Assembly: GCF_016808095.1 (NCBI RefSeq)
Contig: NC_068972.1
Span: 2,790,001 to 2,854,000, forward strand
Reading direction: 5' to 3'
Length of the DNA stretch: 64,000 nucleotides
From: Vigna angularis
Lineage: Eukaryota > Streptophyta > Magnoliopsida > Fabales > Fabaceae
The first letter of the stretch is position 1, and every line of letters starts with the position of its first letter. The position numbers and the translations under genes are program-made. This document shows, piece by piece, positions 49,801-62,104 of this stretch. The notes under the pieces are model-generated. The model worked only from the letters and a program-made list of their open reading frames with translations, did no database searches and had not been told where the DNA came from.

Positions 49801-52800
49801 TCTGTTTAATCTGTTGAACATATAAGCTCTCGGGAAATAGACTTCTAAATTCTCCCTTGTGGCAATGATGTGAACTTTTTAATCAGTACTATATAGCTGT
49901 TTAATTTAGAAATGTCAATTTTAGATCATTATTCTCTCATAGTAATCAATAGTGCACTATAGCATGATATTTATGCTGAGGAGTCCTTGGCCACAATGAT
50001 ATTCTAATAGAGGAACTGTTTTCAATAGTGAGAAAAAATAGCAGATTTTTGTGAGCTAACAGTATAGCAGCGCTACCATGATGCATGCTTCAGAAAATTC
50101 AGTTTTACCCGTGAAACATCATAGTTTGGGTAAAGTATCCCGCAAAATTTTGCCTCTCTTGATATTGTGCTTCATACTCTATAGGACTATTTTTTTTTTT
50201 ATCGTGTTCTGTTTCTTCTTCCTCATTATCTTGCTATCTTCTATTTTTTTTAAAAGAAAACGTGTTTTTAGTTCTGTACTGTTGATCGAACTTGTTTTTA
50301 AGTCCTTGTATTTTCAAATTTATGAAATCAGTCTTCCAACTTTTAAAAGTGTGATTTTTCATACCTCTAATTTGATTTTGTCACCAATGGAGTTGGTGGG
50401 GAAGGATGAAAGTATAGGGACCAAGGTTACATTTCTCTCTCTGTTTTATCTTATTATTTATGTTCCTTTCTATCAAGTATCATCTTTGATTTTGACTTTT
50501 TTACTATGTTGCTCTTAGATTGATAGTGATTGTCAGCGTGTGATTTATTTTTATTGTGAATTTTTTTAGTGGGTTATTTGAGTTTTATTTGTGCAGTTAT
50601 AAATTTCTTTTCGTATTATAGTATTTAAAATAATGGTGATCCTGCTATAGCATTTTTAGAGTTAGTCACAAGTTCACAACAGACCTCTAGTTGAGATTGA
50701 TGACTATTTTGTGCTTGTTTGTTAACGCACTGGTCACTTGTCTTGAGTAGACTATGATTTCTGAGATAAAAAAACGTTACAATTTTACTGAAGCTGCTGT
50801 CAAGATATAAGCTGATTGAGATAACTGGTCACTCAGGGATTTTAACTGGTGTATTTGGTGTAAATTTGCTTTATTAGAGTTAGGAAGATACTGTGTGCTA
50901 CTTTTCAAACAATTATACATTTTTCCTTGCATGTCGAACTGTTGGTCTTTTGAAAGTTTATCATTTTTAGAGTATTTCTACATTGCAGCTGTGCATGAGA
51001 TTCCCGAGAGAAGAGGCATCGATGGTATTGACACCCTTGAAACTATTCCGGACGCTGTTCCAACTGTTTTCACTGAACCTCCAATTGAAGATCAACTGGC
51101 TTGGCATACACTTTGGCCTGAATCACATAAACTCTATGGGCATGGAAATGAACTATTTTCCTTATGCTGCGATCATAGGGGTGAGCTAGTTGCTTCTTCG
51201 TGTAAGGTATGTAGTGTTATTCATCTAGCTATGAACCTGTATTTTTACTATCATTAGACAGAAGATCTAATGCGTACTTATATTGTGTTAGAAATGGACT
51301 TTAAGCCTAACTCAACCCCACAAAACCGGCTTGTAGGGTTGAGTTAGGCTTAAAAACTTACTTTCTAATATGGTATCAGAGCCATGGCTAGAGCCTATCC
51401 TAGCGATAATTTGTTGTTTGCTGGGCATATTGTTCCATCCCCTATCGGGTCGCTATCGGACCACCCACGCTCGAGATGTATATACCTCGGCGTGAGGGGG
51501 GTGTGTTGGAAGTCTCACATCGACTAGAGATAAGGCCAATTCATAGTTTATAAGTGGGTGTAAACCTCACCCTACAAGCCGGTTTTGTGGGGTTGAGTTA
51601 GGCTTAAAGTCCACTTCTAATATGGTATCAGAGTCATGGTTAGAGCCTATCCTAGCGAGTTCTAAGTGGTGGGCATTCTATTCTTCTATTTCACCCGCTA
51701 TCGGGTCATTATCGGACCACCCAATTTCTACTATCACGATTCATAGTTTATAAGTGGGTGCAAACCTCACCCTACAAACCGGTTTTGTAGGGTTGAGTTA
51801 GGCTTAAAAACCTACTTTCTAATATATTGAAATCCTCTGCGCTTGCATATCTCATAACTAGAGGGGTAGACACTCCTTATTGGATCAATCTTCTTCATTG
51901 AGTGTGTTTTCCCTATATTGGATATGAATTAACTTCAATCAAGTTGGCTGAGATTGTTCTGTTAGGCAGTCTCTACCTTGTTCACCTTTCTGCTTTATCG
52001 CTGAAATTGCTATGTATCATTGTACATTTGTTTTATGCAATGCAGGCCCAGTCTGCCGCTGTTGCAGAGGTATGGCTTTGGCAGGTCGGTTCATGGAAAG
52101 CAGTTGGCCGCTTGCAATCCCACAGCTTGACGGTGACACAGATGGAATTCTCATATGACGACAACTTTCTTTTAACTGTCTCAAGGGATCGCCAGTTCTC
52201 GGTTTTTTCAATCACAAGAACAGGTAGACATATCATCATTTCTTAGACATAGATTTGCACCATTTTGATATCGTCATTTGGTGATTTTCCTTGGTTGACA
52301 CTTAACATTACTTGAAATGGAATGATAGTCTCAAACCTGCAGAAAACAATGAAACTGAGCTAACCGTTATCTTGAAGCTAAATATACAAACCATTTACTG
52401 GAATCTTTCAGTACTGTAACAGTTGCAAGTTTTTATTTTATTAGCTACTACAACTCAACTGACATGCTAATCACTCGGTTGTGATAACAGGTTCCGGTGA
52501 AATTAGTTATAGTCTTCTTGGGAGGCAGGAGGGGCATAAGCGGATTATCTGGTCATGTTCATGGAATCCTCATGGTCATGAATTTGCTACAGGCTCACGG
52601 GATAAGACGGTTAAAATCTGGGCCGTTGAAAAGGATTCGTCCATCCGGCAGCTTATGACTTTGCCTCAATTTATGAGTAGTGTGACAGCGTTATCTTGGG
52701 TTGGTCTCCATCATCAGAGGGATCAGGGACTTCTAGCTGTTGGAATGGAAAATGGGCAAATAGAATTGTGGAATCTGTCTTATAACAGAGCAGATGATGG

Positions 52801-52978
52801 TTGCATAGCAGCATCAGGTTTGGTTGCTGCTCTTGTTGTACGTATAGATCCTTTTATATGCCATGCCGCTGCTGTAAACTGCTTAGCGTGGAAGAAAAAT
52901 CAGGAAGATCACACGAGTCTGCAACTTGCTTCTTGCGGAGCTGATAATTGTGTAAGAGTGTTTGATGTAACGGTTTAG
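46871..52978 (+). CDS. ELP2: Elongator complex subunit 2 (WD40 repeat protein)
   Basis: Ten exons: 46871-47020, 47112-47199, 47370-47455, 47591-47744, 47838-47998, 48111-48782, 49068-49389, 50989-51206, 52046-52223, 52491-52978; 2517 bp, 838 aa, matching the usual ELP2 length. All introns are GT-AG. The protein is a chain of WD40 repeats forming two propellers; repeat signatures include LSGDADGAIILWEL, KGHTDWIRSLDF, SSSQDKGIRIWK, SASMDKTMMIW, TVSRDRQFSVFS and TGSRDKTVKIW. The opening VEVKRVFIGAGCNR and VNNVSWGASGFVSFG are diagnostic of plant ELP2. It is a scaffold subunit of Elongator (with ELP1 and the ELP3 acetyltransferase), which modifies wobble uridines of tRNAs and is linked to transcription. 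Met-1 is at 46871; a second Met two codons later is equally usable. Intron 7 is 1.6 kb and intron 8 carries a TRIM. Confidence 0.95.
51286..51824 (+). mobile_element. Three-LTR tandem TRIM element in ELP2 intron 8
   Basis: The order is LTR1 51286-51370, primer site TGGTATCAGAGCC 51371-51383, internal part, purine tract GTGAGGGGGGTG ending 51503, LTR2 51504-51622, second primer site TGGTATCAGAGTC 51623-51635, internal part, truncated LTR3 51739-51824. The whole unit is flanked by TATTG at 51281-51285 and 51825-51829. The primer sites match the 3' end of initiator tRNA-Met. LTR2 begins TGTTGGAAGTCTCACATCGA, a sequence I associate with a legume repeat family. LTR1 lacks most of that 5' part and instead holds an inverted copy of the CTAACTCAACC segment. 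There is no coding capacity. Transcribed in the same direction as ELP2. Confidence 0.85.
51300..51354. repeat. Inverted repeat (hairpin) within LTR1 of the tandem TRIM
   Basis: TTTAAGCCTAACTCAACC on the left pairs with GGTTGAGTTAGGCTTAAA on the right, an 18-bp perfect stem with a loop of about 19 bases (CCACAAAACCGGCTTGTAG). In the ELP2 pre-mRNA it would fold as a stable hairpin. Confidence 0.85.
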
Positions 52979-55863
52979 AATTAGAGTATTGTTCCCCCTT
53001 CTTTTTTGATATATATGTAGATTGATTTTTGATCCTCATACCTATGGCGAAGAAGATTTATGGCTTGCGTTCTTCTTCTCCATAAATACCTGTTAGTATA
53101 CTTCTATTGTCAGGAATGTCATCGGCTACATGAACAGAGCTCATTAGCTCCATTTTGTAACAATTATTTGGTGTCACGCCATCAAAATAATATTTATCAT
53201 TTTTTTTTTATGTAAAGTGATAGACATTATCTTCATTATCCGAAAATTGAGTCCGTAGTCACTAGGCACGTTACATCATTACCATGTGAATTGCGGCGTA
53301 ATCATACCCTCCAAAATTTTCTCTAATAACGGTCTTCAGTTTATCACTTGTCACTGTCTCGCGAAATTAACGTTGCGACCGTGGTCGGAGGGTGAAAACT
53401 TTGTAATGAAATGCTTGAAAGTGATTTAAGTGAAAATTAGGACGAAAATGTCGTTTTTATGTATAAAATAGTCATAAACGAGCATATGCTTGCCAACCTT
53501 CATCGATTAAGAATTGTTGATAGTGTCGGTTGTGGATTCAAGCCTAAATGATATGCTATTATTCGAGTGTATAAAGTTTGGGGAAATATAGGACGATTAT
53601 CTCGTTCTTTTATCAAAGGAAGAAAAAGCGATACACACTTGAAAAAGGAAAAGATTTGTAGAATTGCAATCTTTATTCTCTCATATAGTATTACACGGAT
53701 GTTATAAATTAATAAATGTTCTGTTCATCCTTTCCTTTCCCACTTCCAAACAAAGGCAAAAGCTTCGAATATTCCGTTGAGAATGTGTAAACGTGGTATG
53801 TTCATTATGAGAGATATAATGTTCACCCTTTGAAGTAGATGATTCTGATTTATCAGTGCCTCTTTAAAAACTGTGGAGCTCCGTGAAGGCAAATGTATCT
53901 GGTGATTAAAATTTAAGAGAAGTAAAACCGTAGTTTAGGACTTTATGATGATCATGAGTGGGGCCATTGGTAGGCAGCTTTTTACTTGGTGCCTTGACAC
54001 TCCACCATCCATTAAATCTTGGGAGGCAGAGAATCAAGTTTCAGCAAATGGCTCATTGATTCCCTTTCCCTCGTTATGGAATTCAGTTCTTGGAAGCAAA
54101 GGGTAAGGTGATGCTATTAACTAAAACATGACATTAATTTGAGTGAGGTGTACGTACACATACTATTCTTCCATGCTTTTCTTATAGTCATATGGGTTTC
54201 CATGACCAACCCAACTTCCCACTTTGGACTAAAGCTCCATAAAACCTCGGTCGGCAATAATGCACCAATTATGTTCATTGAATTGGTAGCATTCTTCGAA
54301 GCAAGAACCAGATTATGGGATGGTGAGGGACACTGACCTACGTTGACATTGGAGAGGTAGGGACCATAAGCCATTTGACAATTGCTAGCTCCGTAATTAA
54401 TGCGGATGATAATGTTAATAATACATCACAGGTATGCAATAAGTTGTTTGAAGCAGAGTCAGCATCAACCACTAGTCCCAGGACTTTATTTTAACCCATG
54501 GATCACAACAGTTTAGTGTAGGCATCTGCATAATCGTGCAAGCGTGTAGTTGGATAATAGAGATATAACTACATTTTTCGTTGTTTTGACTCATTATTTC
54601 TATTTGGTTCGAGCCCGGCAGAAATTGTACTCCCAATTCTTACATACCTAATCTTACATTTAAACCTCGTACAGTTAAACTATTCTTATATAAACCACTA
54701 ACTAGTGCTCAGTGCATATTTGAATACAAGAAAACATAGAATCTGATGTACCTAGCCACTAAAGTCACATGAAATTCAGCAAAATCAACAATATGTAACG
54801 TGCACTCTGTTGTGCAGGGGTTATATTAAATCTTAAAATGCACTATACGTTAAAATTTCACATCAATCAAGCACTTTTGCTTATCAGTGTTATTATTATA
54901 CAGTTGAGTTTTGATAAGAAATTGGTCGTGTTACTGTAAGTGCCCGTCTCTTTTTTACTAAGTAGCATTTGAACTCTGATCCTCCAGTTGTCTCACAATA
55001 TAAGAGACTAGCTTCTATGCAGAATTCTTGCATAAAATGGAAAATAAGCCATGAGTCCAAAACTGGGAAAAGTAGAAACATAGTTGTCGCGCGTGATCAA
55101 TTTTCATTGGACTCACTAAACCTCCGTATAAAGTCATACTATGCAGCTTGAAATGATAGTAAAGGATCAACTTGATCATTGAGCAATCCAAGGAGCAGTA
55201 ATTTTGTAGTTGTGCATTTAAAAGCTGCCGTGTAGTTGTACATGATAATTGAAGGCGTAGCTTTCATCAAGGAGAATCAAATTCAAACTAAAACTCACGA
55301 GGACGTCATTTTTTGGTCTTGCTCAGCAAAACCTGAAATTAATCATAACTAACATGATTTTGGCGTGTAAAAAGGACGAGAGGATTGAAAATATGGCCAG
55401 AACAATATATGGTTTGCCTACTGCACGAACAAGAGCAAACTTCTGGTCCCATAAGAGGTCAAGGGTAAACTGCCAGTCCCAAACTTCAAAATGGCCTTTC
55501 CCATTGCACTTGTAAAGAGGGACTAATAGTTTACCATGAACACCATAACAAGAACAGAGCAAGAAAGAAAACCCGCTAATTTATATGACAATCATTTCAG
55601 GAATTGATATTTGAACTTCACAATACAATGTTTCAGACTCGACCTTTTACAGTATAACCTTGGACCAATTTCGTTTCCTATATAAATTATAAATTATGAC
55701 ATACAAGAAAGAGTACAAGATGATCACAGTTTCTTATTTTTCTATCAAAATACATACCACAAACAGTTCACCAAACATGACGACAGGAACTGCATATAAA
55801 ACTTAAAGGGAAACCAAACCCATTTTTTTCAAAATTGTTTCTTTTTTTTTTTTAAGTACTGGT
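52979..55863. other. Intergenic region between convergent ELP2 and PB1-protein genes
   Basis: 3' UTRs are expected at both ends. No supportable gene in about 2.9 kb. Short frames on both strands at 54117-54374 and the 79-codon minus frame at 55323-55562 show no domain or family signal. The tract is less AT-rich than other gaps, but I see no repeats or terminal motifs. Confidence 0.6.
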
Positions 55864-58232
55864 TTATAATGGCTGTGAGGTTCTTATCTGCTGCTTCAAA
55901 CTGTCCGAGGGATGCTGAGCTGAACCTTCCTGCATCATCACAGCAGCAGCAGTCATAGTCTGGTACTGGGAAGGCATTGTGGGTGCCAAGGGTTGAGAGT
56001 AGTATATTTGAGCATGAGCAGGGTCAGCATAATCAAAACCATAATTCGCCTGGGGAGCAGAATTGGGAGCCATGGACTGAGATGGATGGTGAATCTGTGA
56101 GTAAGTGACGTACTGTTGCTGATGCTGGCTTGTAGGAACTTGAACTAGTTGAGGGGTGCCTGCAGTTGCGGCTCTGTAAGCATTCATTTCAGTTTTAGGC
56201 ATGGGAGCATTTCTCATGGGATTGTATGCAGCAGATTGTGGAACCAGTGTAGCAGGATTTGGTGGAGTTTGTGGGCGGCTAGAAGCAAGATTTCCAGCAG
56301 AGTCACCCATATTAGCCTGCTGCACAGGTAGGTTGTAAGCCTGCGGTTGCCTCGCATGAACATAGTAAAGCTGTGGCTGCTGTGGATGCTGTGGATGTTG
56401 CTGGGAAGGATATACAGGATAATACGCAGAAATTGCAGGGTTATGGTGGATGAAATGTGTGCCATGAATAAACTGTTGCTGCTGTTGTGGCAGCGCTTGC
56501 TGGTGCTGCTCGAATTGCTGTTGTGGCAGCGCTTGCTGGTGCTGCTCGAATTGCTGTTGTGGCAACTGCTGCGTCTGCTGATGCTGTTCAAATTGCTGTT
56601 GTAACAAATATCCAGGGTCCTGTACATGTTGCTGCATCTGGATCCGACCGTGCGGATCAGAAACATTGAGCTTCGGATCCACAGGGTTACTAGGAACCCT
56701 TGTAGTCCCAGATTGAATCTGAACTTGTTCTTGATAAACAGCAGGTTTCTGACGCGAAATTGAGTTCGCAAGACTACTATCACTGCAGGATCAAAATAAC
56801 CACCAAAAACCTAATTCAGACAGTGCCAATTGAAATCCATCACCAACAACCCAATCACCTTACTAATCCTACACACTCAAACCCAAGCCCTCGATACAAC
56901 TAACATGCAAATGAAATACTAATGAATCGAATTTCAGCATTTTTATTACAATTAGAACAATCCTCAGCCAAAATCAGAAAGAGAAATTGAAAATTGAGTA
57001 TACCTTGAAACTGAATCAGGAGAAGGCACATCAACAACACCGCCGCTACCACCAGTTGACTTCTGTTGAAACTGAGGAGCAAGGGTTTGTGTTTGTGACT
57101 GCGCTTGCGTCTGTACTTGTGGCTGAGGAGTGGGAGGCTTTCTATACCCGACCGGAACCCCATGATCGGATCTCTCATCATCAGAGACAACACGGTTGTG
57201 ATAATCCCCAGCGACAATCGTCGGTGGCCCAATCGGTACACCCACGGCGGCGAGGGTGGCCGGGACTGGCGGAGGAGGCGGCGAAGACAGCAAAACAAAA
57301 CCCTCATCCTGCTGCTTCTGCCCCAATCCAACCCCCATCTGCGCGAACTGCTCCTCAATCCCCATTACCTTCTGATCCTCCACGACATGAACCCTAATCG
57401 GCGGCAAATTGGCGAGCGACGGTGACGACGACGTGGACCCAAACGATGACGTCGTTTCGAGCATGGGCGAATCGGGAACGGAGTGAACATCCTGCTTCAA
57501 ATTCTTGCCGTTCCCAAAAGATCCACCCAAAGAAGCGCCTCCACCAACACCAGCACCAGGACCACCTTCCCCAACGTCCTTGGAACCGGGTTCGAGGTTG
57601 TTCCCGGCAACCTCGTCGTCGAGATCGACGAGGCAATTAACAGAAGCAGAGTCGGAAAACCCTCGGTTAGGTACTCCGTTGCCGTTTAGGGCATTCAAGA
57701 ACCAGTCGTCCGATTTGGTCGAGGTGTCGAGAATTTGGGGGGGGATGGAATGAGTGGAATCGGGTTTGGTGGGGAAGAGAAAGAGGCGGATGCGGGAGGG
57801 TTTGACGACGGAGGTGGCGGCGGCGGCGGTGCGGTCATACTCGTCGATCATGTTCTCCAGGTCTTCGTCAGTGGTGACGGAGATGAGAGAATCGAGGTCC
57901 TCGTTCGGAAGTTGGTACTTCAGCGTAAAGGTCCGTCCGTTCAGGAACGTCTTGGAGAGGCGCGTGGAGAGGTCCGCGAGTGACGTAGCGCGTTCCGCAA
58001 CGATGATGCGCGTGTCGCCGCCGACGTAACAGAGGGACTTATCGTGTGGACGCGGAACGATATGTCCACCGTAGCTGCACATCAGACGTAGCTTGGACGA
58101 CGCCGGCGCAAAGGGCTCGTCCCAGGAGTCGGTGTTGCGGGAGCGTGGCGAGGATTCCACCGAGTCAGGGTAGCTGAGGTGTGGCGGCGGAGGTGGCGGC
58201 GCAGTCGAGGGTGTTGGCGGTTGCGCCTCCAT
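55864..58232 (-). CDS. POQ: PB1-domain protein with Gln-rich C-terminus, PAL OF QUIRKY-like
   Basis: Two exons on the minus strand, 57004-58232 and 55864-56782, total 2148 bp, 715 aa. The intron is 221 bp, GT-AG, phase 2. A Pro-rich start (MEAQPPTPSTAPPPPPPHL) precedes a PB1 (octicosapeptide) domain at about 47-135 (KLRLMCSYGGHIVPRP, then VTTDEDLENMIDEYDR, the acidic motif). A long Gly, Ser and Pro-rich disordered region follows, then a Gln/His-rich C-terminal half with tandem repeats. Length, order and text fit Arabidopsis At2g01190 (PAL OF QUIRKY), which acts with QUIRKY and STRUBBELIG in organ shaping at the cell periphery. PB1 domains join proteins head to tail through Lys and acidic faces; here both are visible. 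Exon 1 is GC-rich, unlike exon 2 and the flanks. Confidence 0.9.
56482..56595 (-). repeat. Tandem repeat coding a Gln-rich dodecamer
   Basis: Two identical 36-bp units (56482-56517 and 56518-56553) and a diverged 42-bp unit (56554-56595) within exon 2 of the PB1 gene. They code for repeats of QFEQHQQALPQQ. The identity of the first two units at DNA level points to recent duplication. Confidence 0.93.
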
Positions 58233-60217
58233 GGTGAGAGTGTGAGAGAAGGAGAGAGAGAAGGGAGGGAGGAAGACCCTCTTGGGATGTTCTTATAGTA
58301 ACTTGAGGCAGTTGTTTTTATTTATTTTATTTTTCTTAAATAGAATTATAGTTTTTATAGATTAAATATTTTTTGCTTGTTGGGTTATTGGAAAAAGCGA
58401 AGTTGGGGAGGAAATACTGTGGGAAAGGGGAAGTGGAAAAAAACACTGTGATGTGGAGGGAGGATGAGAGTCTGAATTTGACAGCTGGTTTACTCATTCC
58501 ACCCAGTTGCCTTCTCTTCTTTTCATTTTTTTCCAAATTCTCCACAGATCCATTGTTTGTATCAGTATAGCTTTCTTTCTAATGTGGTTAGTATTTCAAA
58601 TTTCATCACACACGTAATCATTTATTTCTTAAAAAAATACTTAAAAACTCTGATATGTATTAAAATTAATATAAAGTACAAAAATGTCATTTTAAAGAAA
58701 TACCATGTCTTCTACTCAACCTCTCATAGATTTCAATTATAAACACTTTACCAATTTCTCAAATTGTTTAAATTTCATGATGATAGAACTAAAAACCAAA
58801 CTTCAAATTGTAAAAATACAACTTTATTAAAACCCATAAATAGCATAACACCTAATAATCACAACTTCATGACAAAATAGAATGAATAAGGTAAATAAGA
58901 TAAATAAATGGTCGAAAGCTGTATCTATATAAATAGTTATCATTTTGGGATAGGATTTATAAGTTTTGATCATAATCGATCACTCCAACCATAACAAGTG
59001 ACCAAACATGAAAAAAGGTATCAGGCTGACATAACGTAACATGTAAAGCCGTTATATGTTTGACGGATAAGATACGATTAAAATGGTTACGTTACGGCGT
59101 TATAACTAAACTAAGTGGGTTTGACGCGCATAATTGCTTACCTTAGAAGGCGCGTGAAAATAAGGAGGTAAACGGCGGGCATAAGGTTTAGGCTGTAAAG
59201 TGAGAACTGACAACTGCCACAGTAACGCATTCACCTGACGCCTGACTCGGATTGGGCGTGCTTACAAACTCACAAGAGAAAGAAAATACATCATCAACTT
59301 TCTCTACACCGAAAATTCCATAAAAACATAAAATGTTTAATTTTACATACGTGGATGAACCCTGTTATAAAAAGTGTGGACTGATATTCCTCTTTTAACC
59401 AGCTAACTCTGATTTTAATCATAACTATATTGCTTTAACTATAATATAAAACATATTTAAAAGCAAACCTTTTAAATCAAACTCATCATCAAGAGGAAAC
59501 CTAAAAGGATTTTGGCCTCCCAAATTTTTTTAAGTATATAAATATTTATTTTTATTTTAGGATATTCTATATATTTAATAGACTCAAATTTTATATACAT
59601 ATCTATTTTACCGTGTCAAAATATTTCATCATAGCTATATAATTCAACTTGTGAAAGTCTTTAAAAAAGTAAAAAAATAATAGTAATAATTAAATGCATA
59701 ATAACATTGAACACTTTTGTAAAGATATCCATATTTTATATATTTTAACAAAGAGTAAAACATCACGAGTATATAGTGTTAAATGAATGATGATGAAAAA
59801 TATGTTAAAAGTATTATTTGGTTTTTTTTACATATATACAAAATTCAAAATTAATCATAGTTTTCACTTATTTTAGTATTCAATTTTATATATGTGTGTT
59901 TTTTTGAAGTTATATTAATAATTCAAAAGTTTTAATAATAAAAATAAATATTAATATTTTTTATTTGGAATAGTTAGGTTTTTTATTATTTTTTAACTTA
60001 ACAAATAAAATACTCATATTTCATTTTATTTAAATCTCTTCTTGAATATAATTTGATTTTTAAATCTCTTCTTAACAACAGAAAATTTTAAAAAAATATA
60101 AATTGATATTATTTTATGATTTTATACAACAAGTTTACTGATTCTACGGTTTTACGATTTTGTGTGAATTTTAACTCGTAAATAGGATTTAAAATAGTAA
60201 GATCTTACGATTTTACA

Positions 60218-60221
<4 letters not shown>

Positions 60222-60261
<40 letters not shown>
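60222..60261. repeat. (AT)n microsatellite
   Basis: About 20 AT units. Confidence 0.95.
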
Positions 60262-60263
<2 letters not shown>

Positions 60264-60419
60264 TTATTTTTTCAATTGCAATATTTAAATATATTTTCTC
60301 TTAATTATAATAAAACAAATTTATAATTGTATAATAATACAATTACACTTCTATTTAACGTAATAATTTTCTAGTCAAATGTATGAATCGTGTAACAGTG
60401 ATTACAATCACTATTACTA

Positions 60420-60420
<1 letters not shown>

Positions 60421-60462
<42 letters not shown>

Positions 60463-60463
60463 T
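60421..60463. repeat. (ATT)n microsatellite
   Basis: About 14 ATT units. Confidence 0.95.
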
Positions 60464-62060
60464 TAAATGTAAGTTTTAAAGCTATATTTAAATTTAAAAT
60501 ATTGGAGTAATCACATTCTTGTATACTTGTAATATTTTTTGTGATAACTAGCTGTGTTTAATTTTAAAAAGGTAATCGTTCTATATAAATAACTATTTGT
60601 TTTTTAAGTTTTGTTGTGTTTATCTATTTAACTTTGTTAACGACAACTAAAACATTGCATTAATCACTCTATAAAAAAACACAGTATTACGAAAATAAAA
60701 TAGTTGCATACAAATAGAAAGATATAATGATTTTCTATTTCACAAAAATAAAACAACACATAAAATGAGTATACTTTAGTGAGTAATTTGTAGAATGTAT
60801 TTTTTAACCAGATAAAATTATTCTCACATGTTAAGTCATAAAATTTATTATATATAGTCAACCCTATACAAAACTCATTTTCTTACATACTTTTCAACAA
60901 TTTTGTCTTTGAAAACTTGAAAAACTGTAAAATATTAATTATCATAATATCGATTAAACAGGTTCCACAGTTGAAATTATAAGCTAAGTCATCCTTTTAG
61001 TCCGAATATTAACCTCAAATCATTGATTTAGTTATTATTAATGCAACATATGTTTTTCTTTACTGCTTGTGACTAGCACAGTTTTGCTAGAAAAACATTT
61101 TGAGATAACACGTGTACAAAAGTATTACAGATAAATACATATGTTTACTGTTTGGTTCGTATTTTATCTCATAGAAATAGTTTATTTTATTAAATGATAG
61201 CATTGTAGACATCTTATAATATGTGTGAGAGGGAGTATGTGTGTCTATGTTGAGTACTGTGTTTATTAAATGATACATGCATGCATATTTATTGCTTATA
61301 CATAAAGTAAGTGTGCATTTATTATATGTAAGGATTTATTTTTTATGAAAAAGAGTACTTTAATAATTATTTTTCTCAAACATTAGTATATGGTCCAGTG
61401 GCCTACCTCCATCCAGTTTTCGAAGATGTCATTGCCAACTCATGCATGGCCCCACTCTGCTTTGACCCAGAAAATAATCGTTTTGAATTTCAAGAAGCAT
61501 CTCTAACAAATTGATGCATGGAAGAAAACCATAAGTGCTTATTTAAAATACTTTATCTAAGTTAAATGTAATGATTTTGGGACTGTTTTTGGCAACTGTT
61601 TTATTTTTTTTATAATGCTTTGAAAATTAAGTTTCTCTGGATAAATTTATATTTTTTTTATATTTGTAGATTATAGTTTTTTTGTTATGAAATAATGAAA
61701 TAGCGATGTGATAAATTTTCTTCTATTTTTCAAGTTTTGTAAGAAGAATGAATCCAAATATTTATTTGTTATCGAAATTTGTTTAGAAAGACTAAAATGT
61801 ATAAACTTTTCTTTCTAATAATTTTATGTTAATAATATCTACTAATTTATTATATAATTATTAATTGTTTGAAACTTTTTCGTTGACAATTCAAATTTCT
61901 TTATCAAATTTAGTATTTTTTATATTTTAAATCGTTTGATTCTTCCTTTAAATATTTTAACCTTTTTTTAATATTATAAATCTATAATGATATTGTCCTT
62001 AAAAAATGTATTTATTGATGAAAAGAATAATATGTATTTAAATTACGTTTTATCTCGAAT

Positions 62061-62066
<6 letters not shown>

Positions 62067-62103
<37 letters not shown>
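62067..62103. repeat. (AT)n microsatellite
   Basis: About 18 AT units. Confidence 0.95.

Positions 62104-62104
<1 letters not shown>

Noticed and set aside
50078..50518. 146-codon plus-strand frame in ELP2
   Set aside because: It is within intron 7, hydrophobic and T-rich, and exons 7 and 8 join in phase as QAVHEIPERRG.
51286..51824. Autonomous retrotransposon with gag-pol
   Set aside because: The internal regions are only about 100-130 bp each and code for nothing.
54117..54374. Overlapping frames on both strands between ELP2 and the PB1 gene
   Set aside because: No conserved motif or start context; likely chance in a slightly GC-richer region.
55323..55562. 79-codon minus-strand frame downstream of the PB1 gene
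   Set aside because: It has no recognisable domain and no splice partner was found; too weak to call as a gene.
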